From contig JAFKJU010000010.1 in the NCBI GenBank assembly GCA_017305935.1, positions 1-64,000 on the forward strand: DNA of 64,000 bases, given 5' to 3'. Below are positions 33,271 through 41,545 of this stretch, piece after piece; position 1 is the first letter of the stretch; the number at the start of each line of letters is the position of its first letter. Position numbers and translations under genes: made by a program. This stretch comes from Hyphomicrobiales bacterium. Lineage in GTDB: Bacteria > Pseudomonadota > Alphaproteobacteria > Rhizobiales > Rhizobiaceae. A model generated the notes under the pieces. The model saw nothing but the letters and a program-made list of their open reading frames with translations, searched no databases and had not been told where the DNA came from.

Positions 33271-33299
33271 TTGAAAATATAACATGCCGATGTTATGTT
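33271..33299 (+). promoter_or_regulatory. Promoter with palindromic operator in its spacer, before tpiA/rpiB
   Basis: TTGAAA at 33271-33276 and TATGTT at 33294-33299 are 17 bases apart. The perfect palindrome ATAACATGCCGATGTTAT (7-bp arms, 33279-33296) fills the spacer and touches the -10 box. This is the classic place for a repressor site. The regulator gene is not in this window near the operon. Confidence 0.6.
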
Positions 33300-33408
33300 T
33301 GCGATGTCGATCGGGCGAGGACGGCGATCGGACAATCGAAAGACAAGGCACGTCAGCATGACAAACCACGAGGCTTGTCGCGCCGTGCCCGTTCTCGGGA
33401 GGACGATG

Positions 33409-34179
33409 ATGGCCGGACCGTCATATTGGGTTGGAACTAGCTGGAAAATGAACAAGACGCTGGCCGAGGCCATGGCCTTCGCCGAGGCAATCGCCAACGC
33501 CGATCCGGCGCGCGATCCGCGCGTGCAGCGTTTCGTCATTCCGCCCTTCACGGCGGTGCGCGAGGTCAAGCAACGTCTCGCCGCAAGCAGCGTCAAGGTC
33601 GGCGCGCAGAATATGCATTGGGACGATGCCGGCGCGTGGACGGGTGAGGTGTCGCCTCTGATGCTGAAGGATTGCAATCTCGACATCGTCGAACTCGGCC
33701 ATTCCGAGCGCCGCGAATTCTTCAATGAAACGGACAAAACGGTCGGCTTGAAGACAGCCGCCGCCGTCCGCCACGGCCTGGTACCGTTGATCTGCATCGG
33801 CGAAACATTGGCCGAACGCGAGGCCGGCGAGGCGGATGCGGTGCTCAGCCGCCAGGTGGAGGGCGCGCTCGCGCTGCTGCAGGGCGAAGACCGGAACAAG
33901 CCCGTGCTGCTCGCCTATGAGCCGGTCTGGGCCATCGGCGTCAATGGCATTCCGGCGACCGCCGATTATGCCGACGAACGCCACAGCATGATCGCCGAGG
34001 TGGCGAAGGCGACGCTCGGCGTCGCCGTGCCGGTTCTCTACGGCGGCAGCGTCAATCCCGGCAATTGCGAGGAGTTGATTTCACAAAAGCATATCGACGG
34101 GCTGTTCATCGGTCGTTCCGCCTGGAATCCCGAAGGCTATCTCGACATTCTCGCACGCGTTTCCAGGGCGCTCGGCTGA
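33409..34179 (+). CDS. tpiA: Triosephosphate isomerase family protein (EryH/LerI-like)
   Basis: A 256-residue TIM-barrel isomerase. The catalytic residues of triosephosphate isomerase are present: the lysine in GTSWKMNK, His in IVELGHSERR, Glu in LAYEPVWAIG and the phosphate loop GGSVNPGN. The start at 33409 has GGGAGGA five bases upstream; ATGs at 33406 and 33358 are alternatives. It is followed 39 bases later by an rpiB-type gene. In Brucella and rhizobia such a pair (eryH, eryI) converts L-erythrulose-1-phosphate to D-erythrose-4-phosphate during erythritol use. The WKMNKTLAEA start is the EryH form. Whether this is tetrose or triose isomerase cannot be decided from residues alone. Confidence 0.82.
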   Translation: MAGPSYWVGTSWKMNKTLAEAMAFAEAIANADPARDPRVQRFVIPPFTAVREVKQRLAASSVKVGAQNMHWDDAGAWTGEVSPLMLKDCNLDIVELGHSERREFFNETDKTVGLKTAAAVRHGLVPLICIGETLAEREAGEADAVLSRQVEGALALLQGEDRNKPVLLAYEPVWAIGVNGIPATADYADERHSMIAEVAKATLGVAVPVLYGGSVNPGNCEELISQKHIDGLFIGRSAWNPEGYLDILARVSRALG

Positions 34180-34218
34180 ACGCCGGCACCCTCTCAACTG
34201 GACAGAAAGGGCAAACCC

Positions 34219-34659
34219 ATGAAAATCGTTCTCGGAGCAGACAGCGCCGGCAAGCCGCTTCTCGACGTCATCGAAGCGCATCTCAACACCAAATCCGATC
34301 TCGAAGTCGTCAACCTCAGCCAGTCCGGCTTCTATGCCGACCTGTCGCAGAAGGTCGCCCAGACCATTATCGACGGCGAGCACGAGCGCGGCATCCTGAT
34401 TTGCGGCACCGGCATCGGCGTCTGCATCTCTGCCAACAAGGTGCCGGGCATCCGCGCCGCGCTGACCCATGACACCTATTCGGCCGAGCGCGCCGCCAAG
34501 TCGAACAACGCCCAGATCATCACCATGGGCGCCCGCGTCATCGGCCCGGAACTGGCCAAGGCCATCGTCGACACCTGGCTTGCTTCGGAATTCGACCCGA
34601 ACGGCTCCTCCGCCGACAACGTCAAGGCCATCGACCGCCTGGATGCCGCCAAGGCCTGA
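34219..34659 (+). CDS. rpiB: RpiB/LacAB family sugar-phosphate isomerase (EryI/DerI-like)
   Basis: A 146-residue isomerase of the RpiB family with the catalytic-cysteine motif [16 protein letters not shown] (Cys62) and the following [11 protein letters not shown] segment with its conserved histidine. The N-terminal Asp-His pair of classical ribose-5-phosphate isomerase B is Asp8-Ser9 here (GADSAG). Together with the preceding tpiA-like gene it fits the D-erythrulose-4-phosphate isomerase role known from erythritol pathways. The terminator at 34686 closes the operon. Confidence 0.82.
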   Translation: MKIVLGADSAGKPLLDVIEAHLNTKSDLEVVNLSQSGFYADLSQKVAQTIIDGEHERGILICGTGIGVCISANKVPGIRAALTHDTYSAERAAKSNNAQIITMGARVIGPELAKAIVDTWLASEFDPNGSSADNVKAIDRLDAAKA

Positions 34660-34685
34660 TCTCGCGCCCTTCGACAGAGACACGC

Positions 34686-34720
34686 GCCCGGCCCCGGACG
34701 TCCCGGTGGCCGGGCCTTTC
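34686..34720 (+). terminator. Rho-independent terminator after rpiB
   Basis: The outer stem GCCCGGCC / GGCCGGGC encloses an imperfect CCGG inner stem and is followed by CTTTCGTTT. It lies between the convergent ends of rpiB and fhuF. Confidence 0.85.
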
Positions 34721-34723
34721 GTT

Positions 34724-35500
34724 TCAGAAACGCCCCTCCGGCAGCGGACAAACCATGCCGCAGCCGGGGACGCCGGGCAGCGCATAACGCAGGCAGCAGA
34801 CGCGCCGGCGGCCATGCCCGACCGTCTCCGCATCGCACTCCCGCCGGATCATGCCATGCAACGGGTTTTTCCAGCCGTCCGGCCAGAACGGCTGGTCGAG
34901 CAGGGCGCTGCCTTCGGCGGCAAGCTTCGGATCGGTTTGCCGCCCGGTTTCCATGACTGCCCAGGAAAAGTAGCCTGCGGCGTTAGCCCAGAGCAGCTTG
35001 CGGCTGATGTGGCCGAGATCGGCGACTGCTTCGACCAGCGGCTCGACGTGGCGGCGGAAGAGATCATGCATCGCCGCATGAATGGAAAGATCGGGCGCGG
35101 CGTCGCCGGTTCCGGCCAGCACGAAGGCGCGCGGCTCCGCGGTCTCGGGATCGAGACAGATCGTCATCTCATCGAGCGCGAGCGGCAAGCGCCGGCGCAG
35201 TTCCAGCCAGGAAATCGCGGCACCGATCATCAGGATGCTGAAGTAATACATGGTCCACATCGACACCACCGCTCGCCGGTCGGCGACGCCATATTTGACT
35301 GTGTAGCGGTCGATGACATCGCAAAAGAGATCGGCATCGAGCAGGTCGCGGCAGGCGATACAGCGCAGGCCGGATGGCGCTTCGCAGAGGAGGCGGCTCC
35401 GGCAATAGGCATATTTTTCGCCCGTACGGGCCGCAAGCAGCGCGTCGAAGTCAGCGACACGCGTGGGCGGCGACGGCGCCGCCGTGGCCGCGCCGCTCAT
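34724..35500 (-). CDS. fhuF: Siderophore-iron reductase FhuF
   Basis: A 258-residue ferric reductase that releases iron from hydroxamate siderophores in the cytoplasm. The C-terminal iron-sulfur site is visible as two adjacent cysteines in RRVCCLRYALPG, then Cys and Cys in GCGMVCPL, with ten residues and three residues between them. The family is described with ten and two, so the spacing is slightly unusual. Two further cysteine pairs occur near the N-terminus (residues 33-50). It is a single gene with its own promoter overlapped by a palindrome, probably iron-controlled. No siderophore transporter lies next to it. Confidence 0.82.
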   Translation of the reverse strand: MSGAATAAPSPPTRVADFDALLAARTGEKYAYCRSRLLCEAPSGLRCIACRDLLDADLFCDVIDRYTVKYGVADRRAVVSMWTMYYFSILMIGAAISWLELRRRLPLALDEMTICLDPETAEPRAFVLAGTGDAAPDLSIHAAMHDLFRRHVEPLVEAVADLGHISRKLLWANAAGYFSWAVMETGRQTDPKLAAEGSALLDQPFWPDGWKNPLHGMIRRECDAETVGHGRRRVCCLRYALPGVPGCGMVCPLPEGRF

Positions 35501-35570
35501 CTCGTTCCACCCGTTGCCGTTGCGCAGTCATGCATGGTCTGCCCGTTCCCTTTTCGTTGGCCTGGGCCGG

Positions 35571-35598
35571 AACATATAAACAGGACTGACGCCGTCAA
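35571..35598 (-). promoter_or_regulatory. Promoter of fhuF with a palindrome over the -35 box
   Basis: On the minus strand TTGACG (35598-35593) and TATGTT (35576-35571) are 16 bases apart. The perfect palindrome TGACGCCGTCA at 35587-35597 overlaps the -35 box and could be an operator. It does not look like a standard Fur or Irr box. Confidence 0.5.
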
Positions 35599-35630
35599 CT
35601 TTTATTTCGCATCCACGCGATCGGGAGGGC

Positions 35631-35661
35631 GGCCGCCGAGCAGGTTCCTGGCGGCCTTTTT
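35631..35661. terminator. Hairpin terminator after the polyamine-type transporter operon
   Basis: GGCCGCC pairs with GGCGGCC across a 12-base loop containing AGG/CCT. On the plus strand it is followed by TTTTT. It sits just past the stop codon of the binding-protein gene (minus strand) and upstream of the fhuF promoter. Confidence 0.55.
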
Positions 35662-35665
35662 CCGT

Positions 35666-36703
35666 TTATTGCAGCAGTTGCGTCCAGACCTTGGTCACCA
35701 GTTCCTGCGCCGCAGGCGAGCAGGCCTGGCCCATCTTCACCGGCACGGTTGGAAAAAGCTCGGGCGCGTTTTCCTTGTTATAGAGCGCCTTGGCGGCATC
35801 GATCTTCATCGGCGTCGAATGGCCGTAATAATTGTATTGCGCGGTGGCGTTTTCCTGCTCGGCCATGAAGTTGATGAACTTCTTGGCGTTGTCGATATTA
35901 GCCGCGCCCTTCGGCACGACATAGGAATCCAGCCAGCCGACCAGCCCTTCCTTGGGCATGGCATATTCGACATTGGCCTTGTCGTTGCGGCGCAGGCGCA
36001 GGCTGTTGCCGTCCCACCAGAAATGGGCGGCGACTTCGCCGCTGCCGATGCGGTTTTCGATATTGTCGCTGGAATAGGCGGTGACGAAGGGCTTTTGCGC
36101 CACCAGGAGGTCGAGCACCTTCTTCATCGCCTGCGGATCCTCGCTGCAATAGGGGATGCCGAGATAGTTCTGGGCGGCGGGAATGACCTCGTCCGGCTGC
36201 GCCAGGCTGGCGATCTTGCCCTGCAATTCCGGGCCGGGCTCGAAATAGATCTTCCAGCTATCCACCGGCCCCTTGTAGAGATCGCGATTGACGGTGAAGC
36301 CGGCATTGCCGAAGGCGAGCGGGATGGAATAGCTGCCCTTCGGATCCCACCAGGGTTTCTGCCATTCCGGCAGAACCTGCCGATAGGCAGGCATGGCATT
36401 GGCGCCGATATCCTCCAGCAGGCCGCTATCGCCCATGATCTTCACGAAATGCTGCGACGGCGTCACCACGTCGTAACCTGAAGAGCCGGCCTGCAATTTC
36501 GTCAGAAGATCCTCGTTGGAGGAAAAGGCGTCGACGGTGACCTTGATGCCGGTTTCCTTCTGGAATTTCGCGATCAGATCCGGCGCGAGCGAATCGGCCC
36601 AGGCATAGACGGCGAGCGTTCCCTCGGCATGCGCGGCCGGGCCGGAGAGAAGGCTGAGGGCAGTTGCCGCGGCAAGCGCGGCGAAGCGGAATTTTGCGTG
36701 CAT
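35666..36703 (-). CDS. Polyamine-type ABC transporter substrate-binding protein (PotD/PotF family)
   Basis: A 345-residue periplasmic protein with a signal peptide of about 25 residues ending in AHAEG, then TLAVYAWADSLAPDL and SGYDVVTPSQHFVKIM as in spermidine/putrescine binding proteins. The ligand pocket segment GNAGFTVNRDLY and a C-terminal YYGHSTPM stretch follow. It is the last gene of a four-gene operon (ATPase, two permeases, binding protein). The family binds di- and polyamines and other cationic or small organic compounds. As the operon is divergent from amine-degradation-type genes and shares their operator, an amine such as histamine is a reasonable ligand, but this is inference. 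Confidence 0.85.
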   Translation of the reverse strand: MHAKFRFAALAAATALSLLSGPAAHAEGTLAVYAWADSLAPDLIAKFQKETGIKVTVDAFSSNEDLLTKLQAGSSGYDVVTPSQHFVKIMGDSGLLEDIGANAMPAYRQVLPEWQKPWWDPKGSYSIPLAFGNAGFTVNRDLYKGPVDSWKIYFEPGPELQGKIASLAQPDEVIPAAQNYLGIPYCSEDPQAMKKVLDLLVAQKPFVTAYSSDNIENRIGSGEVAAHFWWDGNSLRLRRNDKANVEYAMPKEGLVGWLDSYVVPKGAANIDNAKKFINFMAEQENATAQYNYYGHSTPMKIDAAKALYNKENAPELFPTVPVKMGQACSPAAQELVTKVWTQLLQ

Positions 36704-36789
36704 GTCGTTCCCCTTTTTGTACCCGGGGACGATAGCAAAACCTGCCATTCGATAAATTTGGAAAGGCCGAGGCGCTGATTAGGAAACGC

Positions 36790-37578
36790 CTATTCCCGGC
36801 GCTGGATAATGAAGGCCAGCGTCGCCAGCCCCACCGAGGCGATCATGATCAGCGTCGAGATGGCATTGAGCTGCGGCGAGACGCCCTGGCGGATCAGCGA
36901 GAAGATATAGACCGGCAGCGTCGTCGCCCCGCCGGAGTTCAGCAGCGTGCTGGTGATGAAATCGTCCATGGAGATGACGAAGGCCAGCATGCCGCCGCTG
37001 AACACGCCCGGCATGATCAGCGGCAGCGTCACCCGGCGAAACGCCACCCAGCCGGACGCATAGAGATCGCGCGCCGCCTCTTCCAGATCGGCATCCATGC
37101 CCTGCAAGCGGGCGCGGATCGGCAGGAAGGCGAAGGGAATGCAGAAGGTGGTGTGGGCGATGACGAGCTTCACCAGACCGTTGGCAATGCCGAGTTCGGA
37201 AAACAGGATGAGCACGGCCACCGCAACGACGATTTCCGGCAGCAGCAGCGGCAGGTTGACGACGGTTTCCGAGACGCGGCGGAAGCGGACATTGCGGCCG
37301 CGCACGATGACCAGCGCCGCCATCAGCGCCACCGTGGTCGAGATCGCGGTGGCGATTGCCGCGACGATCAGCGAGATCCGCACCGCATCCAGCAGCGCCC
37401 CGTTCGACAGCGCCGCTCCATACCAAGCCAGCGAAAACCCGCCCCAGTTGGAAACGATGCGATTGGCATTGAAGGAATAGAAGACGACGACGGCAATCGG
37501 CAAATAGAGGTAGATGAAGAAGAGCAGGCTGAACAGGCCGAAACCCGGATAGGCGCGCACGGAAAAACGCTTGCTCAT
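36790..37578 (-). CDS. Polyamine-type ABC transporter permease (PotC family)
   Basis: A 262-residue inner-membrane permease with six hydrophobic segments. The EAA loop typical of binding-protein-dependent permeases is visible as DLEEAARDLYASGWVAFRRVTLPLIMPG, split by the conserved glycine. The family feature ISMDDFITSTLL (PotC type) follows. It overlaps the PotB-type gene by four bases (ATGA) and lies 86 bases before the binding-protein gene. Confidence 0.88.
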   Translation of the reverse strand: MSKRFSVRAYPGFGLFSLLFFIYLYLPIAVVVFYSFNANRIVSNWGGFSLAWYGAALSNGALLDAVRISLIVAAIATAISTTVALMAALVIVRGRNVRFRRVSETVVNLPLLLPEIVVAVAVLILFSELGIANGLVKLVIAHTTFCIPFAFLPIRARLQGMDADLEEAARDLYASGWVAFRRVTLPLIMPGVFSGGMLAFVISMDDFITSTLLNSGGATTLPVYIFSLIRQGVSPQLNAISTLIMIASVGLATLAFIIQRRE

Positions 37579-38471
37579 CGGGCGGCCTCCCGGCCTTCGC
37601 GGCGGACGGCGGAGAGACCGCGCACCGTCAGGAAAATCAGCACCGACGCCATCAGCACGATAGAGATCGCCGCCCCCAGCGGCCAGTTGCGCGCCGCGCC
37701 GAACTGGAGCTGGATCAGGTTGCCCATCATCATCGCCTTGCCGCCGCCGAGCAGCGTCGGCTCCAGCACCGCGCCGAGACAGGGCACGAAGACGAGGATG
37801 GCGCCGGCCAGCATGCCGGGCGCGCAGAGCGGCAGGATGACGCGGCGGAGCGTCGTGAAGCGGCTGCCGTAGAGATCGTGCGAGGCCTCGACCAGCGCCG
37901 GATCGAGCTTCTCGATCGAGGCGAAGATCGGCAGGATCATCAGCGGGATATAGCTGTAGACGAGGCCGATCAGCATGGCGGTATCGGTGAACAGCAGGCT
38001 GCCGATATCGGGAAGCCCGAGCGCCAGCAGCGCCTTGGCGACGACGCCGTTATTGCCGAGGATGATGATCCAGGAATAGACGCGCACGATCATCGACACC
38101 CAGAAGGGCAAGGTCACCAGATAGATCAGCGCCACCTTGCGCTCGCGGCTCTGCAACGAAATGAAATAGGCGACCGGAAAGCTGCAGGCGAGACAGATCG
38201 CCGTCGTCGCCAGCGCCAGCAGCAGCGTGCGGCCGACGACGATCAGATATTGCGGATTGAACTCCAGCTCGCCCGTCCAGCCCTCGTTGAACAGGATCTG
38301 CCGGTAGGGGGCGATGGTGAAGATGTAATCGAAGCCGCCGTATGGACCACGCGTCGAGAAGGAGACGAGGATGATGATGCCGACCGGCACGATCAGCGTC
38401 AGCAGCATGATGACATGCGCCGGCATGAGGCCGAGCACATTCCAGCCGAAAAGCGGACGCCGCGCGCTCAT
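37575..38471 (-). CDS. Polyamine-type ABC transporter permease (PotB family)
   Basis: A 298-residue inner-membrane permease with six membrane helices, an EAA loop (PALVEASHDLYGSRFTTLRR) and the PotB-type C-terminal part (GAVLEPTLLGGGKAMMMGNL). It overlaps the ATPase gene and the PotC-type gene by four bases each, so the operon is translationally coupled. It forms the membrane channel with the PotC-type subunit. Confidence 0.88.
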   Translation of the reverse strand: MSARRPLFGWNVLGLMPAHVIMLLTLIVPVGIIILVSFSTRGPYGGFDYIFTIAPYRQILFNEGWTGELEFNPQYLIVVGRTLLLALATTAICLACSFPVAYFISLQSRERKVALIYLVTLPFWVSMIVRVYSWIIILGNNGVVAKALLALGLPDIGSLLFTDTAMLIGLVYSYIPLMILPIFASIEKLDPALVEASHDLYGSRFTTLRRVILPLCAPGMLAGAILVFVPCLGAVLEPTLLGGGKAMMMGNLIQLQFGAARNWPLGAAISIVLMASVLIFLTVRGLSAVRREGREAAR

Positions 38472-39550
38472 GCGCCGAGAACCCGCGCCGATTCGGCGGC
38501 AAAGCTGACCTGGATCGGCTGGCCGACCTCGAACATGCCGCTGCGGCTCTGGCTGTTGCGCTTGGAAACCCTGAGCCGCGTCTGCCCGGCCTCGACGACA
38601 TAATGGGTGAAACCACCGAGATAATTGGCGCTGACGATGCGCCCGTCGACGGAAATCTGCCCGGCCTGCGCCGGCAGGCTGATCTTCTCCGGCCGGATGG
38701 AGAGCACCGCCCTGGCCGCTCCGCCCACATGTTTCTGCGGCGCACTGATCGTCATGCCCAACGGTATGGAGACCGTGGCATTGTCGCCTTCCACCAAAAG
38801 CACTTCAGCATCGAGGAAATTGGTCTCGCCGATGAAATCGGCAACGAAACGGTTCGACGGCTCTTCATAGATATCAGCCGGCGTGCCGAGTTGCTGCACC
38901 TGGCCGTCGCCGAGCACGCAGATGCGGTCGGACATATCCAGCGCCTCCTCCTGGTCGTGGGTGACGAAGACGAAGGTGATGCCGGTCTGGCGTTGCAGGT
39001 TGCGCAGCTCGTCGCGCATCGCCTGCCGCAGCTTCAGATCCAGCGCCGACAGCGGCTCGTCGAGCAACAGCACTTCCGGCTCGGGAGCGAGTGCGCGGGC
39101 CAGCGCGATGCGCTGCTTCTGCCCGCCCGACAATTGCTGCGGCCGGCGGCCGGCGAATTTTTCCATATGCACCAGCCGCATCATATCGGCGACGCGGCTC
39201 ATACGCCGCTCCTTCTCCCAGCCGAGATTTTCGAGGCCAAAGGCGATGTTCTGCTCCAGCGTCATGTGCGGGAACAGCGCATAGTTCTGGAAGACGGTGT
39301 TGACGCGGCGCCTGTGCGGCGGCAATCCCTGGATATCGGCGCCGCGCAGACGAATTTCGCCCGATGTCGGCTGCTCGAAGCCGGCGATCATCCGCAAAAG
39401 CGTTGTCTTGCCGCAGCCGGAGGGGCCGAGCATGGTGAAGAATTCGTTCTCGTAGATATCGAAGCTGACCGGCTGCAAGGCCTGGAAATGGCCATAGGCC
39501 TTCGATACACCGGCAATCTCGACGGCCTTGATGCGCTCGCGCGTATTCAT
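38468..39550 (-). CDS. Polyamine-type ABC transporter ATP-binding protein (PotA family)
   Basis: A 360-residue ATPase with Walker A GPSGCGKTT, signature LSGGQKQRIALARAL, Walker B VLLLDEPLSALD and a C-terminal TOBE domain (about 270-355). ATG 39550 follows GGAGACC and is preferred over an in-frame start at 39703 that would read through the divergent operator. It is the first gene of the transporter operon, divergent from the HpaB-type gene; the two promoters share the palindrome at 39727. Confidence 0.9.
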   Translation of the reverse strand: MNTRERIKAVEIAGVSKAYGHFQALQPVSFDIYENEFFTMLGPSGCGKTTLLRMIAGFEQPTSGEIRLRGADIQGLPPHRRRVNTVFQNYALFPHMTLEQNIAFGLENLGWEKERRMSRVADMMRLVHMEKFAGRRPQQLSGGQKQRIALARALAPEPEVLLLDEPLSALDLKLRQAMRDELRNLQRQTGITFVFVTHDQEEALDMSDRICVLGDGQVQQLGTPADIYEEPSNRFVADFIGETNFLDAEVLLVEGDNATVSIPLGMTISAPQKHVGGAARAVLSIRPEKISLPAQAGQISVDGRIVSANYLGGFTHYVVEAGQTRLRVSKRNSQSRSGMFEVGQPIQVSFAAESARVLGA

Positions 39551-39877
39551 GGAGATGGTCTCCGTTCCCTTGTAAACCAAGGTGTGCTGTCTCTGGCGGG
39601 CGATCTGTTCGCGGCTTTCGCCGGCGCGCACCCGTCCCCTCTGGAAATCGACGATATCGGCGGCGCCAGCCCCGAGACAGAATGAATCTCCGAAGTCCGG
39701 CATCGCATTTTCCGAAGCCTGCAGACTTAGGGTGAGCCTAATTCCTGCGAAGAAAACTGTTCCTTTAACCTATGCCGACCCCGACATAACGTCGCCGCCA
39801 AGATCGCGACGAGCCTCCGGCCCGGCGCGGAAAGAACAAGCCGGGGTTTTGCCCGGCCCCTTGCAGGAGACACCCGA
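39551..39877. promoter_or_regulatory. Divergent control region with TTAGG-N5-CCTAA operator
   Basis: The 327 bases between the PotA-type and HpaB-type genes hold the palindrome TTAGG-GTGAG-CCTAA at 39727-39741. ATCGCATTTTCC lies upstream at 39702-39713 and GAAGAAAAC downstream at 39749-39757. All three elements recur in the same order at 46352-46426 before the histamine dehydrogenase-like gene. The palindrome has the T-N11-A form of a LysR site, and the LysR gene at 44206 is the likely binder. No gene is seen in this region. Confidence 0.7.
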
Positions 39878-41410
39878 ATGATCCGCACCGGCGAGCAGTA
39901 TCGCGATTCCATCCGCGACAGCCGCGAAGTCTTCATCAACGGCGAAAAGGTCAAGGATGTCACCACGCATCCGATGTTCAAGCCGCTGGTCGATATCCGC
40001 GCCCGCATCTACGACATGCAGCACGAGACGGCGACACAGGACATCATGTCCTATGTCGACAACGGCGAGCGCAACGCCATCGGCAACAAGCTGCCCTATA
40101 CGCAGGACGACTGGTGGGCCAAGCGCCGCGCCACCGATGCCGTGCTGAACGACATCAACGGCGTCGTCACCCGCGTCGGCGACGAGACGGTCGGCGAGAT
40201 GTGGTCGCTCTATGACGGTCAGGACGTGCTCAACGAGGTCGATCCGCGCTTCTCCGAAAACATCCGCAACCACATCTCGCATGTGCTGCATAGCGATCCC
40301 TTCCACGTTTCGGCCAACACCGATCCCAAGGGCGACCGCTCCAAGGCGCCGCAGGACCAGGATCCCGACATGCTGCTGCATGTCGTCAAGGAAACCGATG
40401 CCGGCATTATCGTGCGCGGTGCGAAATACGAGACGGCCGCAGCTTACGCCAACCAGGCCTTCACCAAGCCGACGATCGCCAACTGGGGCAACGAGGCCTA
40501 TTCGGATTATGCCGTCGGTTTCATCTGCGATCTCGGCTCGCCGAACCTGAAGTTCATCTGCCGCACCGGCTTTGCCGGCCGCGCCAATGCCGAGGATTAC
40601 CCGCTCGCCAACCGTTTCGACGAAGTCGACACCATCGTCATCTTCGACAACGTGCTGATCCCCTGGGAAAACGTGCTCTTCTACCGCCACACCAAGGCGG
40701 CGACCTTCATCCGCGCGACGCTGCACCGCTATTCGGCCTTCGCCTTCGTCCAGCGCAACCTGAAGCTCGCGGACATGATGATCGGGGCTGCGCTGTTCAA
40801 CGCCCGCCAGACCGGCCTCGACAAGCAGCAAGCCGTGCAGGAAAAGCTATCGGAACTGGCCTGCTACCGCGAAAACATCAATGCGCACCTGACGGCCGCG
40901 ATCGCGCTCGGTGAAAAATCGCCGACCGGGCTGATGATGCCGAACCAGTCGCTGCTCTATACCGGCCGTTACCTCGCCTGTTCGCAATTGCATCACATGA
41001 TGCATATCGCCCGCGAACTCTGCGGCGGTCAGATCTGCGTGACGCCGGATGCAGCGTCCTTCCATCACCCGGAAACCAAGCCCTGGCTCGACAAGTATTA
41101 CACCATCAACGACGAATGGGCCGCCGAGGATCGCCGCAAGCTGCTGGCGTTTGCCCGCGACATGCTGAACTCGGATTATGCCGGCCACCGGTTGACCTTC
41201 CAGCTCTTCGCCCAGTCGCCGCCGTTTGCGCATCTCGCCGCCGTCTACCGCAACTTCGACTGGAACGGCCCGCTCGGTTTCGTCAAGGACGCCGCCTCGC
41301 TCTCCGACAAGGTCGTCGGCAAGGCCAAGCTGCACAAGGACGATAGCGCCACCGCGCAATGGTATGCCGCGCAGACGGAATCCGAAAACCGCAAGGCCGC
41401 CGCCGAATAG
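39878..41410 (+). CDS. 4-hydroxyphenylacetate 3-hydroxylase (HpaB) family monooxygenase
   Basis: A 510-residue reduced-flavin-dependent monooxygenase of the HpaB/PvcC family. The N-terminal domain begins RTGEQYRDSIRDSREVFINGE, the central domain has FDEVDTIVIFDNVLIPWENVL, and the helical C-terminal domain contains the HHMMHIARELCGGQ flavin/tetramer region. Such enzymes hydroxylate or oxygenate aromatic or N-containing rings using FADH2 from a separate reductase. No HpaC-like reductase lies nearby, so it must come from elsewhere in the genome. It begins an operon with a RidA-family protein, a DUF1028 protein and an aldehyde dehydrogenase. The substrate is not evident; an imidazole ring product of histamine breakdown is one idea. 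Confidence 0.85.
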   Translation: MIRTGEQYRDSIRDSREVFINGEKVKDVTTHPMFKPLVDIRARIYDMQHETATQDIMSYVDNGERNAIGNKLPYTQDDWWAKRRATDAVLNDINGVVTRVGDETVGEMWSLYDGQDVLNEVDPRFSENIRNHISHVLHSDPFHVSANTDPKGDRSKAPQDQDPDMLLHVVKETDAGIIVRGAKYETAAAYANQAFTKPTIANWGNEAYSDYAVGFICDLGSPNLKFICRTGFAGRANAEDYPLANRFDEVDTIVIFDNVLIPWENVLFYRHTKAATFIRATLHRYSAFAFVQRNLKLADMMIGAALFNARQTGLDKQQAVQEKLSELACYRENINAHLTAAIALGEKSPTGLMMPNQSLLYTGRYLACSQLHHMMHIARELCGGQICVTPDAASFHHPETKPWLDKYYTINDEWAAEDRRKLLAFARDMLNSDYAGHRLTFQLFAQSPPFAHLAAVYRNFDWNGPLGFVKDAASLSDKVVGKAKLHKDDSATAQWYAAQTESENRKAAAE

Positions 41411-41437
41411 CCCCCGAAGAGCAAGGGAACGATCACG

Positions 41438-41536
41438 ATGGACGCAGCGCCCGATCCGGAACGTCGCCTGAAATTCCTGGCCGGCATGCGCCAAGCGGCT
41501 TGCCGCGATTTTCTGACCAGCCATAGCTTCGAATAG
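41438..41536 (+). CDS. Possible 32-residue small protein
   Basis: A 32-codon open frame lies wholly within the 135-base gap between the HpaB-type and RidA-type genes. AAGGGA is nine bases before its ATG and its TAG stop is nine bases before the RidA start. The product is mildly charged and has one cysteine. It may be a real small protein, a remnant of a lost gene or simply a translated spacer that couples expression. Confidence 0.3.
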   Translation: MDAAPDPERRLKFLAGMRQAACRDFLTSHSFE

Positions 41537-41545
41537 GACAAGACC

